Notes under the pieces: model-generated
What the model saw: the letters and a program-made list of their open reading frames with translations, nothing else
What the model was told of the DNA's origin: nothing
Database searches by the model: none
Position numbers and translations under genes: made by a program
From: DATFVA01 sp963721075
Lineage (GTDB): Bacteria > Bacteroidota > Ignavibacteria > Ignavibacteriales > Ignavibacteriaceae
Direction: 5' to 3'
Assembly: GCA_963721075.1 (NCBI GenBank)
Contig: CAVRHV010000002.1
Coordinates: forward strand, 38,876-102,875
DNA length: 64,000 nucleotides
Shown here: in pieces, positions 60,817 through 64,000 of the stretch
Numbering within the stretch: the stretch's first letter is position 1
How the letters are laid out: every line of letters begins with the position of its first letter

Positions 60817-60861
60817 GTGTCCCTATATGGAGGCACATTCACCTATAGGGGGCACATATCA
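60817..60861. promoter_or_regulatory. Repeats upstream of the TrmB-like regulator, candidate operator
   Basis: GTGTCCCTATA (60817-60827) and TATAGGGGGCAC (60844-60855) form an imperfect inverted repeat. The same stretch also reads as two tandem near-copies, CCTATATGGAGGCACATTCA (60822-60841) and CCTATAGGGGGCACATATCA (60842-60861). They end 14 bp before the regulator's ATG, a position suited to autoregulation. Confidence 0.5.
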
Positions 60862-60875
60862 TTAAAAGGCTTAAA

Positions 60876-61718
60876 ATGAAGGATTTGATAGATAAGCTAC
60901 AACTTTTAGATATTCCCCGGCGCGAAGCTGAAGTATACCTTGCCCTCCTTCAGAAGAATGAATTTACAGCCCCCGAAATCGCAAAAATAACATCTGTCAG
61001 CCGCACCAAGACTTATGAAATTTTACAGAACCTTGTTAAGAAAGGCCTTGCGGGTCAAAGCTATAAAAACGGTATTAAGATCTTCAGCAGCATCAGTCCT
61101 GAAATTGTTATGAAAAGCATAAGCAACGAATACGATAAAAAGAAATCTGTTGCCGATCAGCTTCAGGAAGAACTGATGGAGCTGAAAGCCGCCCAGGCTG
61201 AGACTACCGATCCGCTCGATTACATCGAAATATTAACCGAGCAAGAGCAGATAAAGGAAAGATGGCTGTCGATTCAAAAAAATACTAAAAAAGAGCTGCT
61301 ATTGTTTTCCAAGAGTCCCTACTCTTTTTCCCTTGAAGAAAACCTTGATTACGAAAAAGCATTATTGGAAAGAAATGTAGACTTCAAATGTATCTATGAG
61401 TATTGCGACATTAAAACCGAAGCAGATAAAAATTTGTTCATTGCAACGCTTGAAAAATATGAAGATATAGGCGAAGAGATCAGAATAGTAGATAACCTTA
61501 CAATGAAACTCTGTGTATGCGACAGCACAATAACAATGCTCGCTTTAAATGACCGGGTTTCTCTTAAACCCAGTATAACATCAATGTACGTTAATCACCC
61601 GAGCTATGCGGTCTCACTCCGGATGGTCTTTTTCACCTTCTGGGCAAACGGTTTAACCCTCGGAGAGTTTAAAACAACCTCTCCCGTTATATACGGGTAT
61701 AATATTGTTCTTTGCTGA
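60876..61718 (+). CDS. TrmB-like transcriptional regulator
   Basis: 280 residues. The N-terminal winged helix (about residues 8-80) reads LLDIPRREAEVYLALLQKNEFTAPEIAKITSVSRTKTYEILQNLVKKGL, the standard TrmB start. A coiled coil (about 88-112) and a C-terminal effector-like domain with PLDYIEILTEQEQIKERWLSI follow, like the phospholipase-D-like regulatory domain of TrmB. In archaea and bacteria such proteins respond to sugars; the ligand here is unknown. It may control itself and the secreted protein downstream. Confidence 0.85.
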   Translation: MKDLIDKLQLLDIPRREAEVYLALLQKNEFTAPEIAKITSVSRTKTYEILQNLVKKGLAGQSYKNGIKIFSSISPEIVMKSISNEYDKKKSVADQLQEELMELKAAQAETTDPLDYIEILTEQEQIKERWLSIQKNTKKELLLFSKSPYSFSLEENLDYEKALLERNVDFKCIYEYCDIKTEADKNLFIATLEKYEDIGEEIRIVDNLTMKLCVCDSTITMLALNDRVSLKPSITSMYVNHPSYAVSLRMVFFTFWANGLTLGEFKTTSPVIYGYNIVLC

Positions 61719-61787
61719 ATTAGAACCAGGTATAAAACCATAAACTAAACAATCAACTTAATTCTCTCACTTTTCTCTGGAGATAAT

Positions 61788-63873
61788 ATGTTCAAATTAT
61801 TCAATTTCTCTATTACCGCGATCTTATTGGGGTTGATTTTTATCGGGGTTTCAAATGCTCAATGGCAGGAAGCTGTCGGACCTGACGGCGGTGTAACAAC
61901 GTGTCTTGCCGAACACGATTCTATGATCTTTGCCGGTACACTGGGCGGCGTTTATAAAAGTACCGACAGTGGATTAACCTGGACAAACGTAAGCTCAGGA
62001 CTTCCGACTACGTATATATACGATCTCTATGCAACACCATTTTCAATATATACCTGCTCTTATGAAGGAATATTCAGGTCTGATGATGACGGCGGGTCAT
62101 GGACAGAAACCGATGCCGGGATTGCTACGGATAATGTTTACTCGCTTACTTCAATTGATTCCGTGTTATTTGCCGGTACAATGAACGGCGTATACAGATC
62201 TGTTGACAATGCAAATTCATGGGTACGGGTTGATACAGGAATGACAGACCCGTTCATAAACAAGGTAACAGCCCTCGGTGCTTATCTGTTTGCCGGAACC
62301 GATGATGGAGTATACCGGTCCGACGATCTTGGAGATACCTGGGTCTTTGCAGGAAATGGAATAACAGGCGGAGCTGTTCACGCAATGGGTATCCTGGGCC
62401 GTTCTAAGGTATTTGCAGGTACCATCGACGGCATTTTTGTGTCAACAGATCAAGGTGCGAACTGGACATCAATAACAAACAACCTTTCGCCTACAGGCGT
62501 TTATGCTATGGGCTTATATACTGATAAGATGTTCGTCGGAGTTGCCAAAAGTGGAGCATTTGTTTCAACAGACGAGGGGGCAACCTGGAATCCGGTTGAT
62601 CCGAGTCTGGATAATCCTTACATCATTAGCTTCCTGAAGTTCTATGATATTCTTTATGCAGCAAGCGGAGACGGAGTTTACAAATCTTCTGACAACGGCG
62701 ATACATGGAGCCGTACAACTGCAGGAATCTATTCAACAAGTGTGAGAACTTTCCTTAATGTCGGCTCTGATGTACTGGCCGGGACTTTTGACAGCGGTGC
62801 TTTTATATCGCACGACAACGGATTAACCTGGGAGCCGTTTCCTAATATAAACGCTTACGGTATCCGTACCCTGGCAAAAAGTGATTCGGCATTGTTCGCT
62901 GCCACAACAACCGACGGACTGTTAAGATCTACCGATGGCGGAACGACCTGGGCAAAAGTTCTGTCTGAAGCAAGAGATACGTATATAAGGACGGTAGGAG
63001 CACACGGAAATATAGTTCTGGCAGCCACCTTCTCTGACGGTGCATATAGGTCGACCGACAACGGAACAAGCTGGACGCCGATAAGCAGCAGTCTTAGTGA
63101 TCCCGCAATAGATAACTTCACTTTTATCGGGAATGATCTCTTCGCCGCCACCTTATTCTCAGGCTTCATCTTCAAGTCGACTGATGACGGGCAAACCTGG
63201 ACGGAATCATCCAACGGGTTATCCGGATACTCATCAACCCATAAGGTTGTCGCAGTGGGGAATTTATTATTTGCGGCTTCGAATGATGGAATATATGTAT
63301 CGGACGACGGAGGAGATAACTGGACGTTAAAGAACAACGGCTTAACCTCCGTAATTATGCTCACCGCAGAAGCATACGGATCAACGGTATTGGTGGGCAC
63401 TGCCGAGGGTTATGCATTCAGTTCATCTGATAACGGGGATACCTGGACATCGATCAGCGACGGGTTACCTCTCACCGGTTACACTGGGGAGTTGAAGCAT
63501 TTGATGTAAGCGGACAGAATTTATTATGCGGCACTTACTCAACAGGGGTACTTTGGCGTCCTGCAAACCAGGTCATTACATCAGTCGAACAAGAGAAAGA
63601 CCATATGCCTGTTGAATTCACTCTAAGTCGAACTACCCGAATCCTTTTTAATCCCACAACCCAGATTAGCTACAGCATTCCGAAAGACGGGATGGTACAC
63701 CTTAACGTGTACAACACACTTGGACAGAAAGTGGCAGAACTTGTAAATGGATTTAAGAGGGCCGGGAGTCACGAAATTACATTCAATGCCTCTAACCTGG
63801 CAAGCGGCATTTATTATTATACTATTGTATCCGGCAACTTCACCAGCACTAAAAGATGGTATTGCTCAGATAA
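61788..63873 (+). CDS. BNR/sortilin-like repeat T9SS-secreted protein; indels near the C-terminus
   Basis: A signal peptide (about 1-24) is followed by about eleven BNR/VPS10-like blades with the recurring pattern GVYKSTDSGLTWT / GVYRSDDLGDTWV. The frame stops at 63509, but shifting frame by a missing G at 63493-63496 continues as VEAFDVSGQNLLCGTYSTG. A missing A near 63632 and an extra T near 63650 then hide the motif QNYPNPFNPTTQ. A missing A at 63851-63854 hides the end KKMVLLR. With these repairs the gene stops at TAA 63871-63873 and has a complete T9SS sorting domain. It is about 694 residues, likely a secreted propeller protein of unknown ligand. Confidence 0.8.
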
Positions 63874-63918
63874 TCCAGATTGCCAACATAATCAAGCCTA
63901 TCATACTAAGGCCAATGG

Positions 63919-63947
63919 AAGGGAGAGCAATCCGCTCTCCCTTTATA
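63919..63947 (+). terminator. Rho-independent terminator
   Basis: AAGGGAGAGC (63919-63928) pairs with GCTCTCCCTT (63934-63943) across a 5-base loop, followed by TATATT. It lies 45 bp after the reconstructed stop of the BNR-repeat gene, which supports that stop rather than the longer open frame to 63970. Confidence 0.75.
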
Positions 63948-64000
63948 TTAAGATCACCCATCGCTCATAAGCAGTACTATAACACCTTTATGCAAGTATA

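Overview
The window comes from a bacterium of the Bacteroidota/Chlorobi/Ignavibacteria assemblage, most likely an ignavibacterium-like organism. The evidence is a type IX secretion system (T9SS) PorV gene preceded by a PorU-like C-terminus, several secreted proteins ending in T9SS sorting domains (a YPNPF-type motif and a final basic residue), a complete alternative complex III (ACIII) plus caa3-type oxidase operon, and a giant hybrid two-component regulator. This placement is inferred from gene content. No rRNA, tRNA, CRISPR array or insertion sequence was seen.

Layout. 1-8.8 kb: cell-surface and secretion genes (porU end, porV, an M6-peptidase-like T9SS cargo with a lost zinc motif, a peptidase/propeller/barrel protein, a small-domain membrane protein). 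9.2-24.3 kb: housekeeping genes (der, a CoA-disulfide-reductase-like flavoprotein, upp, a TPR lipo/exoprotein candidate, a bifunctional RelA/SpoT, ruvX), then two bacterial microcompartment shell genes without enzymes, then a YbbR protein, tmk, a CtpA-type protease, a zinc-ribbon membrane protein and glycolate oxidase glcD-glcF. 24.7-39.6 kb: one respiratory operon encoding ACIII (ActA, B, C, a fused D-E, F), an extra cytochrome c, SCO1, oxidase subunits I, III, IV, II, heme O synthase and a membrane-anchored cytochrome c. Quinol electrons would pass from ACIII through cytochrome c to the A2-type oxidase. 39.8-45.5 kb: a T9SS-secreted protein and an alpha-glucan phosphorylase. 45.5-53 kb, minus strand: a glycosyltransferase, a MoxR/ChlI-like ATPase with a VWA partner, a LACTB-like serine hydrolase, and tig-clpP. 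53.5-63.9 kb: the hybrid regulator, two micro-membrane proteins, a beta-helix T9SS cargo, a four-helix membrane protein, a TrmB-like regulator with repeats at its promoter, and a BNR-repeat T9SS cargo.

Sequence quality. About ten genes are split by single-base indels, mostly +1 insertions in short homopolymers, while the proteins on both sides remain well conserved. I read these as residual assembly errors rather than true pseudogenes and annotate each as one gene. The stretch 41.56-42.4 kb is far worse than the rest.

The best candidates for something not routinely described are the orphan microcompartment shell pair (the second with an altered pore loop and a long tail ending in a SAP/Rho-N-like segment), the ActD-ActE fusion, the catalytically dead M6-like protein next to porUV, and the two coupled micro-membrane proteins behind the hybrid regulator.
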